This document shows, piece by piece, positions 1 to 8,166 of a stretch of 64,000 nucleotides of DNA; position 1 is the stretch's first letter; each line of letters opens with the position of its first letter. Source of the stretch: Sphingobacteriia bacterium. GTDB lineage: Bacteria; Bacteroidota; Bacteroidia; Bacteroidales; UBA7960. The position numbers and the translations under genes were made by a program. The stretch lies in NCBI GenBank assembly GCA_011390575.1, contig JAABSE010000003.1, forward strand, positions 37,922 to 101,921. Direction: 5' to 3'. The notes under the pieces were generated by a model. It was not told where the DNA came from. It worked only from the letters and a program-made list of their open reading frames with translations, and made no database searches.

Positions 1-1295
1 GAACCTGTCTTCTCCAGACTAAACTCACGATAGAATTCAGGATTATGCTCTGCTTTGGCTGAATACAAAAGTGGGATGTAAATCCTGCTGCCAGCTACAG
101 GATTATCTTCGCTGTCAAATTTGCCCTCATTTAAGGGATGATTCCTGATAAACCAGGAGCACACTCCATACTGAGAATAGATCCTGCTCCAGTTATCTCC
201 GCTCTTTACCGTATAAACAGCATCATCGGGTATTTGGGCACTTGAGGGGTTAGCAACTTCTTCTTCGGGGGTTATCACCTCTGCAGCAGTGCTATCATCT
301 GCTGCCACCACAGTGTCCGCAGTGCGGCGTACAGGAGGCATAGGATCACGGATAAACAAATCGTAAAACATATAGGCAATCAGCAATACTGCAATCGCTA
401 CCAGAACATATTTTACAGGAGAATCCTGGAGCCTTTCCCTATATTCGTTTAGCAGAGAAGGCTTTTGTTCCTCATTGTGTTCTTTATCTTTTGCAGGAAA
501 TTTCTTTTTAGTTGCCCTGCTTTTCTTAAGAATAAGGGGAACAAACTTCCTTTCTGTGTGGTCGAGATTATAAAAAGAAATCAGCTGAAGGCTGATATTC
601 TCATCGCCCGACGCAATGCTTGCCATATCAACAAACCGATACACCTTGGTCTGAACAGGCATGGGATCGGTAAGGATTTTCTGAATACTCTTTTCAACAA
701 CACTTTCATAAAATCCCTTGCTGCACATGAGCAACATATCATCATTAACCGGAACCAAAGGTTCAGCGTTAACCATGGGCTCTATATCCCGGTTTTTCCC
801 AAGCAGAACCAGGTTGCCTGATTTCTCTGATTCACCTCCCGATGGCTGTTGTTCATCATCTGACTCCACCACCTCTCCCCTCGAAACAAGCACGGGTCGT
901 TTACCATTAAAATAAAAAACGGAAAGTTCTCCCAGGGTAGCATAGAAAACTTTGTTATCGCGAATTAAAACACAGGCACAATGCACATAAGCGTGTTCAT
1001 ATCCGGGATTCTTTCTGCCATATTCGAAAATAAAACCATTGGTATATATCAGGGCATTGCGCAGGGCAGCCGTGGGATTCTCAACAAACTCATTTTCAAG
1101 ATAATATTTAAGCCGCTCAGAGGCAAGAGCAGCAGGGCTGACTTCAAGAGTATGATCACTGCTGTCCTGGCAGAGGATAAAAACATTTCCATTGACACAA
1201 TCAAAGTAGGTCAGCTCGTCGGTATTTGTATTTTTCGCGTTGCCTTTTTCACTATGATTTGCAAATTCAAAGTTTTTCAGTTTCCTGTTTGCCAT
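1..1295 (-). CDS. Degenerate PP2C-like domain, transmembrane, LysM protein (3' end off window)
   Basis: Not in the ORF track because it has no stop inside the window. I read it by hand on the minus strand from ATG at 1295 (MANRKLKNFEFA) without a stop to base 1, about 431 residues. Residues ~30-235 follow the PP2C phosphatase fold, but the metal-binding motifs are lost: the DGMGGH region reads CQDSSDHT, GDSR reads GELS, and SDG reads SKG (MLLMCSKGFYESVV). Only a GDENISL segment resembles the last motif. A transmembrane segment (YVLVAIAVLLIAYMFYDLFI) follows, then an acidic Ser/Thr-rich linker and a LysM domain (YTVKSGDNWSRIYSQYGV ... GSRIYIPLLY). I infer a cytoplasmic pseudophosphatase tethered to a periplasmic peptidoglycan-binding module. 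Substrate and partner are unknown; neighbours do not inform. Confidence 0.75.
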   Translation of the reverse strand, partial: MANRKLKNFEFANHSEKGNAKNTNTDELTYFDCVNGNVFILCQDSSDHTLEVSPAALASERLKYYLENEFVENPTAALRNALIYTNGFIFEYGRKNPGYEHAYVHCACVLIRDNKVFYATLGELSVFYFNGKRPVLVSRGEVVESDDEQQPSGGESEKSGNLVLLGKNRDIEPMVNAEPLVPVNDDMLLMCSKGFYESVVEKSIQKILTDPMPVQTKVYRFVDMASIASGDENISLQLISFYNLDHTERKFVPLILKKSRATKKKFPAKDKEHNEEQKPSLLNEYRERLQDSPVKYVLVAIAVLLIAYMFYDLFIRDPMPPVRRTADTVVAADDSTAAEVITPEEEVANPSSAQIPDDAVYTVKSGDNWSRIYSQYGVCSWFIRNHPLNEGKFDSEDNPVAGSRIYIPLLYSAKAEHNPEFYREFSLEKTG

Positions 1296-1358
1296 AAATT
1301 AAATCCTTGAGAACCTTTGTTTGGTCATAAATACTCCGTAAACTGCCCGTATTTTGCA

Positions 1359-1366
1359 CAAAAGTA
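1359..1366 (-). promoter_or_regulatory. Promoter -7 box (TACTTTTG) for the PP2C-like/LysM gene
   Basis: The minus strand reads TACTTTTG, matching the Bacteroidota -7 consensus TAnnTTTG, about 64 bases upstream of the ATG at 1295. I see no convincing -33 TTG, so the call rests on the -7 box and position alone. Confidence 0.45.
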
Positions 1367-1409
1367 ACAAATTAAAATCGGTGTTACCTATAAAAAAAAG
1401 TAAAAGATG

Positions 1410-2189
1410 CTACAGTTTTGAAGCACGGGTAATGGCAACAAATTCATCAACGCTAAGTTCTTCGGCTCTTTTGCCCGGAAGGGAAGCAACATCAGCCATT
1501 TCCCAGTCGATCTGCATGGGTTTTAAAGAGTTGCGCAAGGTTTTGCGTCGTTGGTTAAAGGCAGTTTTCACCACAGCAAAAAATCTTTTTTCATCGCAAT
1601 CCAATTGCTCTCTCTGATTTCGCTTAAAGCGAATAACGGCTGATTTGACTTTAGGGGGAGGATTAAAAACATGTTCATCAACCTGGAAAAGATACTCCAC
1701 ATCATAAAAGGCCTGGCACAAAATACTCAGAATACCACCTACCTTTCCACCCGGACCTGACACAATGCGCATAGCCACCTCTTTTTGAAACATCCCCACC
1801 ATTTCGGGAACCAGATTCCGGTATTCAAGAATTTTGAATAATATCTGCGAGGATATATTGTAGGGAAAGTTTCCAATGATTCCTACTTTCTGGCCGTTAA
1901 ACAACTCCTGAATATTGGTTTTTAAAAAATCCTGCTCAAGAATCCTGTCCATGGAGTCCGGAAAATACTTATGAAGATAGGCAATGGAATCGGTGTCCAC
2001 ATCCATTCCCCACCATGCAAACTGTGTATTTGGGATAAGGTAGCCGGAAAGCACCCCGGTACCCGGGCCGATTTCAAGAATTATCTCATAATTTCCATGC
2101 CCCTGAAGGCTGTCAACAATACGTTTGGCGATGCCTTCATCGCGCAGAAAGTGTTGACCAAGGTGCTTTTTGGGTTTTACTGTATTCAC
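1410..2189 (-). CDS. rsmA: 16S rRNA (adenine-1518/1519 N6) dimethyltransferase RsmA/KsgA
   Basis: Dimethylates two adjacent adenines in the helix-45 loop of 16S rRNA during late 30S assembly, using S-adenosylmethionine. The 259 residues show the family N-terminus KKHLGQHFLRD, the SAM-binding LEIGPGTGVLS, the catalytic GNFPYNISS loop and the C-terminal helical domain (FNQRRKTLRNSLK). Length is normal. The start codon is GTG (CAC on the plus strand at 2187-2189). No in-frame ATG lies closer, and the upstream TPR gene stops at 2194, so GTG gives the expected N-terminus. The 4-base spacing suggests co-transcription with the TPR gene. Confidence 0.96.
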   Translation of the reverse strand: MNTVKPKKHLGQHFLRDEGIAKRIVDSLQGHGNYEIILEIGPGTGVLSGYLIPNTQFAWWGMDVDTDSIAYLHKYFPDSMDRILEQDFLKTNIQELFNGQKVGIIGNFPYNISSQILFKILEYRNLVPEMVGMFQKEVAMRIVSGPGGKVGGILSILCQAFYDVEYLFQVDEHVFNPPPKVKSAVIRFKRNQREQLDCDEKRFFAVVKTAFNQRRKTLRNSLKPMQIDWEMADVASLPGKRAEELSVDEFVAITRASKL

Positions 2190-2193
2190 TTCT

Positions 2194-4050
2194 TCAAAGT
2201 CCGTAAAAAAACATTTCTTCTATTGATAAATCTCCCCGCAGGTATCTGAAACGATTTCTGGCATCAGCATTTCTGAGACTTCCGGGGTATTGGGTCATAA
2301 TCTCAGTATACAATTCCATGGCTGTTTCTTTGTCTTCAAACACTCTTTCCTGCAGAAGTGCCCTTTTGAAAAGAGCCTCGGCAGCATGCAATCCGAGGGG
2401 GTAGCCGGACACAACGGAAGCCAGTACCTCGTCAGCCAACTGATATTTTCCGGTTCGAATCAGGATATCAGCGCGCGACATCATAACATCATCAAGAATC
2501 TGATGGGAAGGAAATTGTTGCTCCAGGGTGTCTAATACTGCCAGGGCAAGGTCAAACTGGTTCATAAAGGTATGCATCTCAGCCCGCGCATACATTATCA
2601 GGGGTTTGGAGGTGTCGCCATCCTGCTCAAGATTATCCTGAATGAGCAACGAGAGCGACATAGCATCATTGGCCATCATCCTTGAGGTTGCAGACTTCAA
2701 CACATCGAGCTGAGCCTTGGCCCACTTAAATTCGCCCATATAAAAAGAAAGCCTTGCATTTTTATACCTTGCTTCGTGCGCCAGGGGGTCATCGCGAAAA
2801 GATTTATCTACCCGGGCATACAACAAATGGGCATCCCAGAGTTCACCTTTGAGCAGCAATATATCGGCAAGTTCAACACGGCATTCTCCTCTAACACGGT
2901 TGGACACATTAGGTAAGTCAATAATATTTTGTAACAATTCAGAGGCTTCCTCTGTATTGTCAAGGTAGAAAGCCTTCAAATTGGCCAGATTTCGTACCAG
3001 AGAAACTGTCTGAGGCCTCAGACCTATTTGCTCAATTGTGCTTTCGTACTCTGCTTCCACATCACGCAAGAGCCCGTAATCAATCTCAAAGCCTGAGGTG
3101 GCCTGGTTGTATTTCACATTGAGCAGCCCTACTTTTGCTTCAAGGTAATAGGGGTTCAAATCACCGAGGCTGATTACATATTCATAACTTTGCCTGGCAA
3201 CGGCAAACTGATTGTTGGACGCACTCAAAGCAGCAATATCCATTACAAGTCTCCCTTCCTGATCCAATCTTCGGTCAAGGGCGCGTGCCTGCATGAAGGC
3301 CAGTTCAAAATCTTTTTGCTGGATAGAATGCCAGATAAGAAGTTCGGCATAAAGAGTTTGCGAAGGATTGCGCTGCGAACCCTGAAGAAGAACTCTGCGC
3401 AAGGCATCACTTTTGACCAGGTCCGGATCATCGTTTACCGCATCCTGCAGCAAACCCTGCACCTGTTCCATGTATGATTCGTCGATTATTACCAACTCAA
3501 CATACTCGCTCATCATGTTTGAATAATCGCCTTTTTGTTCGTAAATCGAGGCTATCTGCAGGTTGAAAGGGTAGGCATCTCCCAGCATTTCCCGACCCTT
3601 AAGATAAGTCTCAAGGGCATAATCAGCAAAATCCCTGAACAAAAAAGCATTGGCCAAATCGGTTACAGAAGGAGGATGATTGGGAAGGTCTTTGATGAGT
3701 CCTTCCAGCTGTCTTCGGGCTTTGCGCGAATCCCCGGAGCGGGTATAAACATAACCCAGATCAACTTCGAAGCGGGCCCTCCCGGGATTGTCGCTGATCT
3801 GGCTCCTGACCACCTTTTGGGCATCGCGATATTCTTCCAGTTCAAGAAGACATTGCAGATAATTGTTGTATATAACCGGCCCCTGATCTTTTTCAAATAA
3901 CTCTTCATACAAAATCACAGCCTTCTCGTAGTTGCCTTCACTCATCAACTGAGCTGCAAGCTGTTCATCAGAAGACTGCTGATCCTGAGCATGCAATGAC
4001 AGGGAAAACAGAACAAAAAAAGAAAGAATTATATGATGTATAAACTTCAT
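2194..4050 (-). CDS. Exported tetratricopeptide-repeat protein
   Basis: About 618 residues, with a signal peptide (MKFIHHIILSFFVLFSLSLHAQ, cleavage near the Ala-Gln) followed by TPR/Sel1-like helical repeats over nearly the whole length, e.g. AAQLMSEGNYEKAVILYEEL and DILIRTGKYQLADEVLASVV. The track start at 4098 adds 16 residues before the signal peptide. I chose ATG 4050 because a -7 box lies at 4069-4076, which would put transcription start downstream of 4098. A periplasmic protein-interaction scaffold is likely; no enzymatic motif is visible. It sits directly upstream of rsmA in one transcription unit. The C-terminal repeats resemble the YfiO/outer-membrane-assembly TPR style, but I cannot assign a named family. 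Confidence 0.8.
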   Translation of the reverse strand: MKFIHHIILSFFVLFSLSLHAQDQQSSDEQLAAQLMSEGNYEKAVILYEELFEKDQGPVIYNNYLQCLLELEEYRDAQKVVRSQISDNPGRARFEVDLGYVYTRSGDSRKARRQLEGLIKDLPNHPPSVTDLANAFLFRDFADYALETYLKGREMLGDAYPFNLQIASIYEQKGDYSNMMSEYVELVIIDESYMEQVQGLLQDAVNDDPDLVKSDALRRVLLQGSQRNPSQTLYAELLIWHSIQQKDFELAFMQARALDRRLDQEGRLVMDIAALSASNNQFAVARQSYEYVISLGDLNPYYLEAKVGLLNVKYNQATSGFEIDYGLLRDVEAEYESTIEQIGLRPQTVSLVRNLANLKAFYLDNTEEASELLQNIIDLPNVSNRVRGECRVELADILLLKGELWDAHLLYARVDKSFRDDPLAHEARYKNARLSFYMGEFKWAKAQLDVLKSATSRMMANDAMSLSLLIQDNLEQDGDTSKPLIMYARAEMHTFMNQFDLALAVLDTLEQQFPSHQILDDVMMSRADILIRTGKYQLADEVLASVVSGYPLGLHAAEALFKRALLQERVFEDKETAMELYTEIMTQYPGSLRNADARNRFRYLRGDLSIEEMFFYGL

Positions 4051-4068
4051 CTGACATGGGTTTAATAA

Positions 4069-4098
4069 CAAAAGTAAGAACGAAAACCCCGAAGGCAA
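4069..4098 (-). promoter_or_regulatory. Promoter (TTG-N19-TACTTTTG) for the TPR-rsmA unit
   Basis: The minus strand has TACTTTTG at 4069-4076 and TTG at 4096-4098, spaced 19 bases, matching the Bacteroidota -33/-7 arrangement. Predicted transcription start is ~4062, leaving a 12-base leader before ATG 4050. It overlaps the weak serS terminator hairpin. Confidence 0.6.
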
Positions 4099-4113
4099 TG
4101 TTTTGCCCCCTTC
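4083..4113 (-). terminator. Weak terminator after serS
   Basis: On the minus strand after the serS stop, gaag+gcaa can pair with ttgc+cttc across a bulged ccc, followed by TTTT. Short stem and short T-tract, so only a candidate. Confidence 0.35.
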
Positions 4114-4118
4114 AGAGT

Positions 4119-5390
4119 TTAACTAATATTGTCAAAGCCGGTATAGGGAATCAGGACTTCAGGAATACGAATACCTCCTTCATGCTGGTTATTCTCCAGC
4201 AAGGCGGCGAGTATACGTGGCAAAGCAAGTGCACTTCCATTAAGCGTGTGTGCCAAAACCGTTTTGCCTTCCTTGTCTTTATACCTGAGTTTCATCCGGT
4301 TCGACTGAAAGGTTTCAAAATTGGAAACGGAGCTGACTTCGAGCCATCTTTTCTGGGCTGCTGAAAATACTTCCATATCATAAGTTAGAGCGCTGGCAAA
4401 GCTAACATCTCCGCCACACAGCCTTAATACTCTGAATGGCAATTCGAGCTTGCGCAAGAGACCTGTAACATAGGAGCGCATTTCCTCAAGCGTTTCATAA
4501 CTTTTATCTGCTTTGGTAACCTGCACAATCTCTACCTTATCGAACTGGTGCAACCTGTTGAGCCCTCTGACATCCTTACCGTATGAACCGGCCTCTCTCC
4601 GGAAGCAGGCAGAATAGGCAGTGCTCTTGATGGGCAATTGTGATTCTTGCAGAATGGTATCTCTGAAAAGATTGGTAACCGGTACTTCTGCGGTGGGGAT
4701 CATGTATAAATTATCTATTGTCATATGATACATTTGCCCGTCCTTGTCTGGCAACTGGCCGGTAGCATATGCAGAGGCCTCATTAACCATTAAAGGCACC
4801 TGGTATTCAGTATAGCCCTCCTTGATGGCTTCATCAAGGAAAAAACTGATGAGGGCACGCTGCAATTTTGCTCCTTTGCCCTTATAAACGGGAAAACCGG
4901 CACCGGCAATTTTGGTTCCCAGTTCGAAGTCAATGATATCGTATTTTGAGCACAAATCCCAATGCGCTGATACCTCTCCTTCCAATTCGGGAATATCGCC
5001 TTCCTGCCCCACTACCTCATTATCTTCAGGTGTTTTTCCGGGGGGTACACTTTCATGCGGCAGGTTGGGTAATAATACCAGCAAACTTTCCTGCTCACTT
5101 TCAAGCTGTGTAAGTTTATCCTGAAGCTCTTTGGTAAGAACTTTATATTTTGCCGTTTCTTCTCTTAACTGGTTGGCCTTATCCTGCTGACCAGACTTAA
5201 ACAACTCCCCTATCTCCCGGGCTTTCGACTTGCTTTCAGCAAGGGTGTCATCCAGCTGCTTCTGGGTAGAACGGCGCTTTACATCGACATCCAATATACG
5301 TTCTACAATACTTTCTGCATCGAAATTCTTCTTTTTAAGTGTTTCGATAACCTTTTGTTTGTCTTCTCGGATTACATGAATCTGTAACAT
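4119..5390 (-). CDS. serS: Seryl-tRNA synthetase
   Basis: Charges tRNA-Ser (and tRNA-Sec where present) with serine; cytoplasmic class II synthetase. The 423 residues begin with the long antiparallel coiled-coil arm (residues ~30-100, rich in Lys/Glu/Gln) that reads the tRNA variable arm. The class II catalytic core follows: motif 2 FRREAGSYGKDVRGLNRLHQ and motif 3 NGSALALPRILAALLENNQ. Length and start (MLQIHVIREDKQ) are typical. Transcribed on its own from a -7 box at 5432-5439. Confidence 0.98.
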   Translation of the reverse strand: MLQIHVIREDKQKVIETLKKKNFDAESIVERILDVDVKRRSTQKQLDDTLAESKSKAREIGELFKSGQQDKANQLREETAKYKVLTKELQDKLTQLESEQESLLVLLPNLPHESVPPGKTPEDNEVVGQEGDIPELEGEVSAHWDLCSKYDIIDFELGTKIAGAGFPVYKGKGAKLQRALISFFLDEAIKEGYTEYQVPLMVNEASAYATGQLPDKDGQMYHMTIDNLYMIPTAEVPVTNLFRDTILQESQLPIKSTAYSACFRREAGSYGKDVRGLNRLHQFDKVEIVQVTKADKSYETLEEMRSYVTGLLRKLELPFRVLRLCGGDVSFASALTYDMEVFSAAQKRWLEVSSVSNFETFQSNRMKLRYKDKEGKTVLAHTLNGSALALPRILAALLENNQHEGGIRIPEVLIPYTGFDNIS

Positions 5391-5431
5391 AAACCATTTT
5401 TTTTAATAGATAACATTCATTAAAAACCTTG

Positions 5432-5439
5432 CAAAGATA
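5432..5439 (-). promoter_or_regulatory. Promoter -7 box (TATCTTTG) for serS
   Basis: The minus strand reads TATCTTTGCA 42 bases upstream of the serS ATG, matching TAnnTTTG. No clear -33 TTG at the expected distance. Confidence 0.5.
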
Positions 5440-5493
5440 CGGAAGGATTGTTGTTTGTGGGATAAAAAATGCTGTATAAACAATGTATAAACC

Positions 5494-5520
5494 AAAAAAC
5501 CCGCTAAAAGCGGGTTTTAT
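5494..5520 (-). terminator. Rho-independent terminator of rplU-rpmA
   Basis: Perfect 10-bp stem aaaacccgct/agcgggtttt with a 3-base loop, ending in a T-run on the minus strand, 33 bases after the rpmA stop. The A/T arms are symmetric, so it could work in both directions. Confidence 0.85.
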
Positions 5521-5552
5521 TTTTTCAGTAGAGAAAACTTTGTTACGCGCTG

Positions 5553-5816
5553 TTATGCCTGAGCAAGCGGCTCAACAGAAACAAAAGATTTTCCTTCAGC
5601 TTTTTTCTTGAATACCACAGTTCCTTCAATCAATGCAAACAGGGTATGATCTTTACCCATTCCTACATTGTTGCCGGGGTTATGCCTGGTACCTCTTTGT
5701 CTTACGATGATATTGCCGGCTTTGGCGTATTGTCCGCCAAAAAGTTTAACGCCAAGTCGTTTGCTTTCCGACTCTCTTCCGTTGCGTGAACTACCGACTC
5801 CTTTCTTATGTGCCAT
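5553..5816 (-). CDS. rpmA: 50S ribosomal protein bL27
   Basis: Structural protein of the large subunit whose N-terminal tail reaches the peptidyl-transferase centre. 87 residues starting [22 protein letters not shown], the canonical mature N-terminus without the Firmicutes-type cleaved extension, followed by [22 protein letters not shown]. Second gene of rplU-rpmA, 35 bases after rplU, and followed by a strong terminator. Confidence 0.98.
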   Translation of the reverse strand: MAHKKGVGSSRNGRESESKRLGVKLFGGQYAKAGNIIVRQRGTRHNPGNNVGMGKDHTLFALIEGTVVFKKKAEGKSFVSVEPLAQA

Positions 5817-5851
5817 AATATTTTAAATTTTTGGGATGAGCAAAAAAATTC

Positions 5852-6163
5852 TTATCCAACGAATTCTTCAATCTGGATTTGAGTCATCGGCTGTCTGTGG
5901 CCGTTCATCTTCTGGTATCCTTTTCTTCTTTTCTTTTTAAAAACCAATATTTTATCAGCTTTTACGTGTGCCAGCACTTTAGCTTTTACTTTGGCACCGT
6001 CTACAACAGGAGCGCCTACATCGATTGTGTTACCATCAGCTCTCAGAAGGACCTGGTCGAATTCTACTTCGGCACCTTCTTCTGCAGCCAGACGGTTAAC
6101 ATAAATCTTCTGGTCTTTTTTAATTTTGAATTGCTGTCCTGCTATTTCTACAATTGCGTACAT
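5852..6163 (-). CDS. rplU: 50S ribosomal protein bL21
   Basis: Large-subunit protein bound to 23S rRNA. 103 residues with the family start MYAIVEIAGQQFKIKKDQKI and the conserved tail KKKRRKGYQKMNGHRQPMTQI. Normal length. First gene of the rplU-rpmA operon, with a textbook Bacteroidota promoter upstream and no Shine-Dalgarno. Confidence 0.98.
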   Translation of the reverse strand: MYAIVEIAGQQFKIKKDQKIYVNRLAAEEGAEVEFDQVLLRADGNTIDVGAPVVDGAKVKAKVLAHVKADKILVFKKKRRKGYQKMNGHRQPMTQIQIEEFVG

Positions 6164-6207
6164 GTTTACAGCTTGTTTAAATGAATTATACAGAATAAAT
6201 TGGGGTG

Positions 6208-6238
6208 CAAAGGTAAGAATATTTTATTTACTTCCCAA
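6208..6238 (-). promoter_or_regulatory. Promoter (TTG-N20-TACCTTTG) for rplU-rpmA
   Basis: The minus strand has TACCTTTGCA at 6208-6215 and TTG at 6236-6238 with a 20-base spacer, a very close match to the Bacteroidota consensus. It lies about 45 bases upstream of the rplU ATG. Confidence 0.75.
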
Positions 6239-6341
6239 TACCCCTTGAAAAATTTTGCGCGCATCTTCATCATTTTTTCTATTGCATAATATTTGAAACC
6301 GTGTACACCATTTCATAAAATGTCTGCTGACAGAATTCCCG

Positions 6342-7292
6342 CTAAGACCCAACTGAAGAATTGCTGTACTTCCTTCTCAAAGCCCTGTAAAACCTTTTAA
6401 GTTTATCGGGGGGTCTGTTGGCAAGGTAAACGCCCAAAAGTATAATCGCTATCCAGATAAGGAATACCGGCAAGAAAGACTCGCCGTCAATAATCCCCCA
6501 CCCAATGGAAACAATGGGCATAAGATAAGTAACACTGGAGGCAAAAAGGGCCGATGTGCGTTTGATGAGCCAGAAATTGGCAATGATGGCAAGGGCAGTA
6601 CCCAGTATTGATAACAAGGCAATATAGCCCAAACCGGCCCAGCTGCCATCATCATGCTTCATGATATGGTAAAAGTCGGTATGGAAACTCAAAAAGTACA
6701 GGGAAGGAACCCCGATAAAAACAAATGCCAGCGATGCAATGGTGATAGGATCATACCCGGTAAGATAGTTCTTGATAAAGTTCATTTGTACAGCATAACA
6801 AATGGTGGCAAGGATAACGAAAGAGGCAGGCACAATATTCAATTCAAGGCTTCCCCCGCCAGCTACCCAAAGCAGTCCTGCCGCTCCTATCAGCCCGGTA
6901 AAAACCCCGGTCACATTGAGCCAGTGGGTTCTCCTGCCGAAAAACCATACTCCGAGAATCAAAGTAAAAAGGGGTACCAGCGAGTTTAATATACCCGCCA
7001 TAAGGCTATCGAGCTGGGTTTGGGCTTTGGCAAATAAAAAGGCGGGCAGGGCGTTGCCAAACAAACCTGCAATGAGAAACAAATGAAAGTTGCGTATTTT
7101 CAATTTGCGCAGGCGCATAATGGCAAAAGGGAGCAAAGCAATAAAAGAAATGCTTACCCTGAGAGCGCCCACCTGGAGATTATCGAAGGTGCGCAATCCC
7201 TTTTTTATAAGGATGAAAGAACTCCCCCAAATCAGCATCAGTGCCAAAAGCACCAACCAGTCCAGAATCTCGGGTTTCTTTTCTTCCTGCAT
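6342..7292 (-). CDS. EamA/DMT-family membrane transporter
   Basis: 316 residues with about ten hydrophobic helices in two repeats, opening with WLVLLALMLIWGSSFILIKKGL, the usual EamA first helix. The second repeat begins near LNIVPASFVILATICYAVQMNF. Such proteins export metabolites or amino acids; the substrate cannot be inferred. The track start at 7322 is a GTG inside the -7 box (7322-7329), so ATG 7292 (MQEEKKPEILDW) is preferred. Single-gene unit, divergent from rpsF. Confidence 0.88.
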   Translation of the reverse strand: MQEEKKPEILDWLVLLALMLIWGSSFILIKKGLRTFDNLQVGALRVSISFIALLPFAIMRLRKLKIRNFHLFLIAGLFGNALPAFLFAKAQTQLDSLMAGILNSLVPLFTLILGVWFFGRRTHWLNVTGVFTGLIGAAGLLWVAGGGSLELNIVPASFVILATICYAVQMNFIKNYLTGYDPITIASLAFVFIGVPSLYFLSFHTDFYHIMKHDDGSWAGLGYIALLSILGTALAIIANFWLIKRTSALFASSVTYLMPIVSIGWGIIDGESFLPVFLIWIAIILLGVYLANRPPDKLKRFYRALRRKYSNSSVGS

Positions 7293-7321
7293 TGTATATT
7301 TTTTAAACCAAAAATGAAGCA

Positions 7322-7329
7322 CAAAGGTA
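7322..7329 (-). promoter_or_regulatory. Promoter -7 box (TACCTTTG) for the EamA gene
   Basis: The minus strand reads TACCTTTG 30 bases upstream of ATG 7292, with TTCG ~18 bases further upstream as a weak -33. It rules out the longer ORF-track start. Confidence 0.5.
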
Positions 7330-7397
7330 ATGACTTATTAATGTGGGCGAACACAGCTCTGCGCTTAATTTAGCCTCAAATAATTTTTCACCCTGAG

Positions 7398-7431
7398 TTG
7401 CAGTCTTTTTAGAATTTTTTATTTACCTTTG
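7398..7431 (+). promoter_or_regulatory. Promoter (TTG ... TACCTTTG) and leader for rpsF-rpsR-rplI
   Basis: TTG at 7398-7400 and TACCTTTGCA at 7424-7431 (spacer 23, slightly long). The ~65-base leader that follows contains a small hairpin tccg/cgga at ~7436-7451 that presents a CCG. It could be a bS6:bS18 autoregulatory site, but this is not shown. Confidence 0.6.
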
Positions 7432-7501
7432 CACTCCGTTTTTATGCGGAAATAATTTTTCACAATTCATTATTTACTAATATTTTATAAATCAAAGTCA
7501 A

Positions 7502-7861
7502 ATGGTAAGACAATACGAAACCGTTTTCATTATGACTCCCGTTTTATCTGAAGAACAGATGAAGGAAGCGGTAAGTAAATTTCAGACGTATCTGAAAGAC
7601 AAAGGAGCTGAGATTGTTTTTGAAGACCAATGGGGCTTGCGCAAGCTGGCCTATCCTATCCAGAAAAAGTCAACAGGTTTTTATCACCTGATTGAGTTTA
7701 AGGCAGAACCCGAACTGGTAGCCCAGATGGAGCTGGAGATGAAAAGGGATGAGCGCATCATCAGGTTCCTGACCGTTTCTCTCGACAAATATGCTATTGC
7801 ATATAACGAGAAAAAACGCAGGGAAAAAGATGCACCCAAGAAAGAAGAAACCCAATCGTAA
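7502..7861 (+). CDS. rpsF: 30S ribosomal protein bS6
   Basis: Small-subunit platform protein that binds 16S rRNA as a heterodimer with bS18. 119 residues: [20 protein letters not shown] at the start and [21 protein letters not shown] in the core; the C-terminus is a Lys/Glu-rich tail. First gene of the operon, 20 bases before rpsR. No Shine-Dalgarno precedes it (aaatcaaagtcaa), which contrasts with rplI. Confidence 0.98.
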   Translation: MVRQYETVFIMTPVLSEEQMKEAVSKFQTYLKDKGAEIVFEDQWGLRKLAYPIQKKSTGFYHLIEFKAEPELVAQMELEMKRDERIIRFLTVSLDKYAIAYNEKKRREKDAPKKEETQS

Positions 7862-7881
7862 CACTTCAAAATCAATAAAAA

Positions 7882-8154
7882 ATGGCAAATCAACAAAATT
7901 CTGAAATCCGGTATCTTGCTCCTATAGCAGTAGATATCAAGAAGAAAAAATACTGCCGCTTCAAAAAAGCCGGCATCAAATATATTGATTACAAGGATGC
8001 AAACTTTCTTTTAAAGTTTGTAAACGAGCAGGGAAAAATTTTACCCCGTCGTCTTACCGGTACATCAATGAAATTTCAAAAAAAAGTAGCCCAGGCAGTT
8101 AAGAGAGCAAGGCACCTTGCTTTGATGCCTTATGTAGCAGATCTTTTAAAATAA
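7882..8154 (+). CDS. rpsR: 30S ribosomal protein bS18
   Basis: Partner of bS6 on the 30S platform. 90 residues with the signature [23 protein letters not shown] and [29 protein letters not shown]. Middle gene of rpsF-rpsR-rplI. Its TAA stop overlaps the Shine-Dalgarno of rplI, so termination here and initiation at rplI are physically close. Confidence 0.98.
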   Translation: MANQQNSEIRYLAPIAVDIKKKKYCRFKKAGIKYIDYKDANFLLKFVNEQGKILPRRLTGTSMKFQKKVAQAVKRARHLALMPYVADLLK

Positions 8155-8159
8155 GGAGG
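8153..8159 (+). promoter_or_regulatory. Strong Shine-Dalgarno (AAGGAGG) for rplI
   Basis: AAGGAGG ends 7 bases before the rplI ATG (8167) and overlaps the last bases of the rpsR stop codon. It is the only near-perfect, ideally spaced Shine-Dalgarno I noticed in the window; genes of this phylum rarely use one. Confidence 0.85.
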
Positions 8160-8166
8160 ATATATA

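Noticed and set aside
465-1310. Several plus-strand ORFs at the left edge
   Set aside because: They are antisense shadows of the truncated PP2C-like/LysM gene, which has clear protein features.
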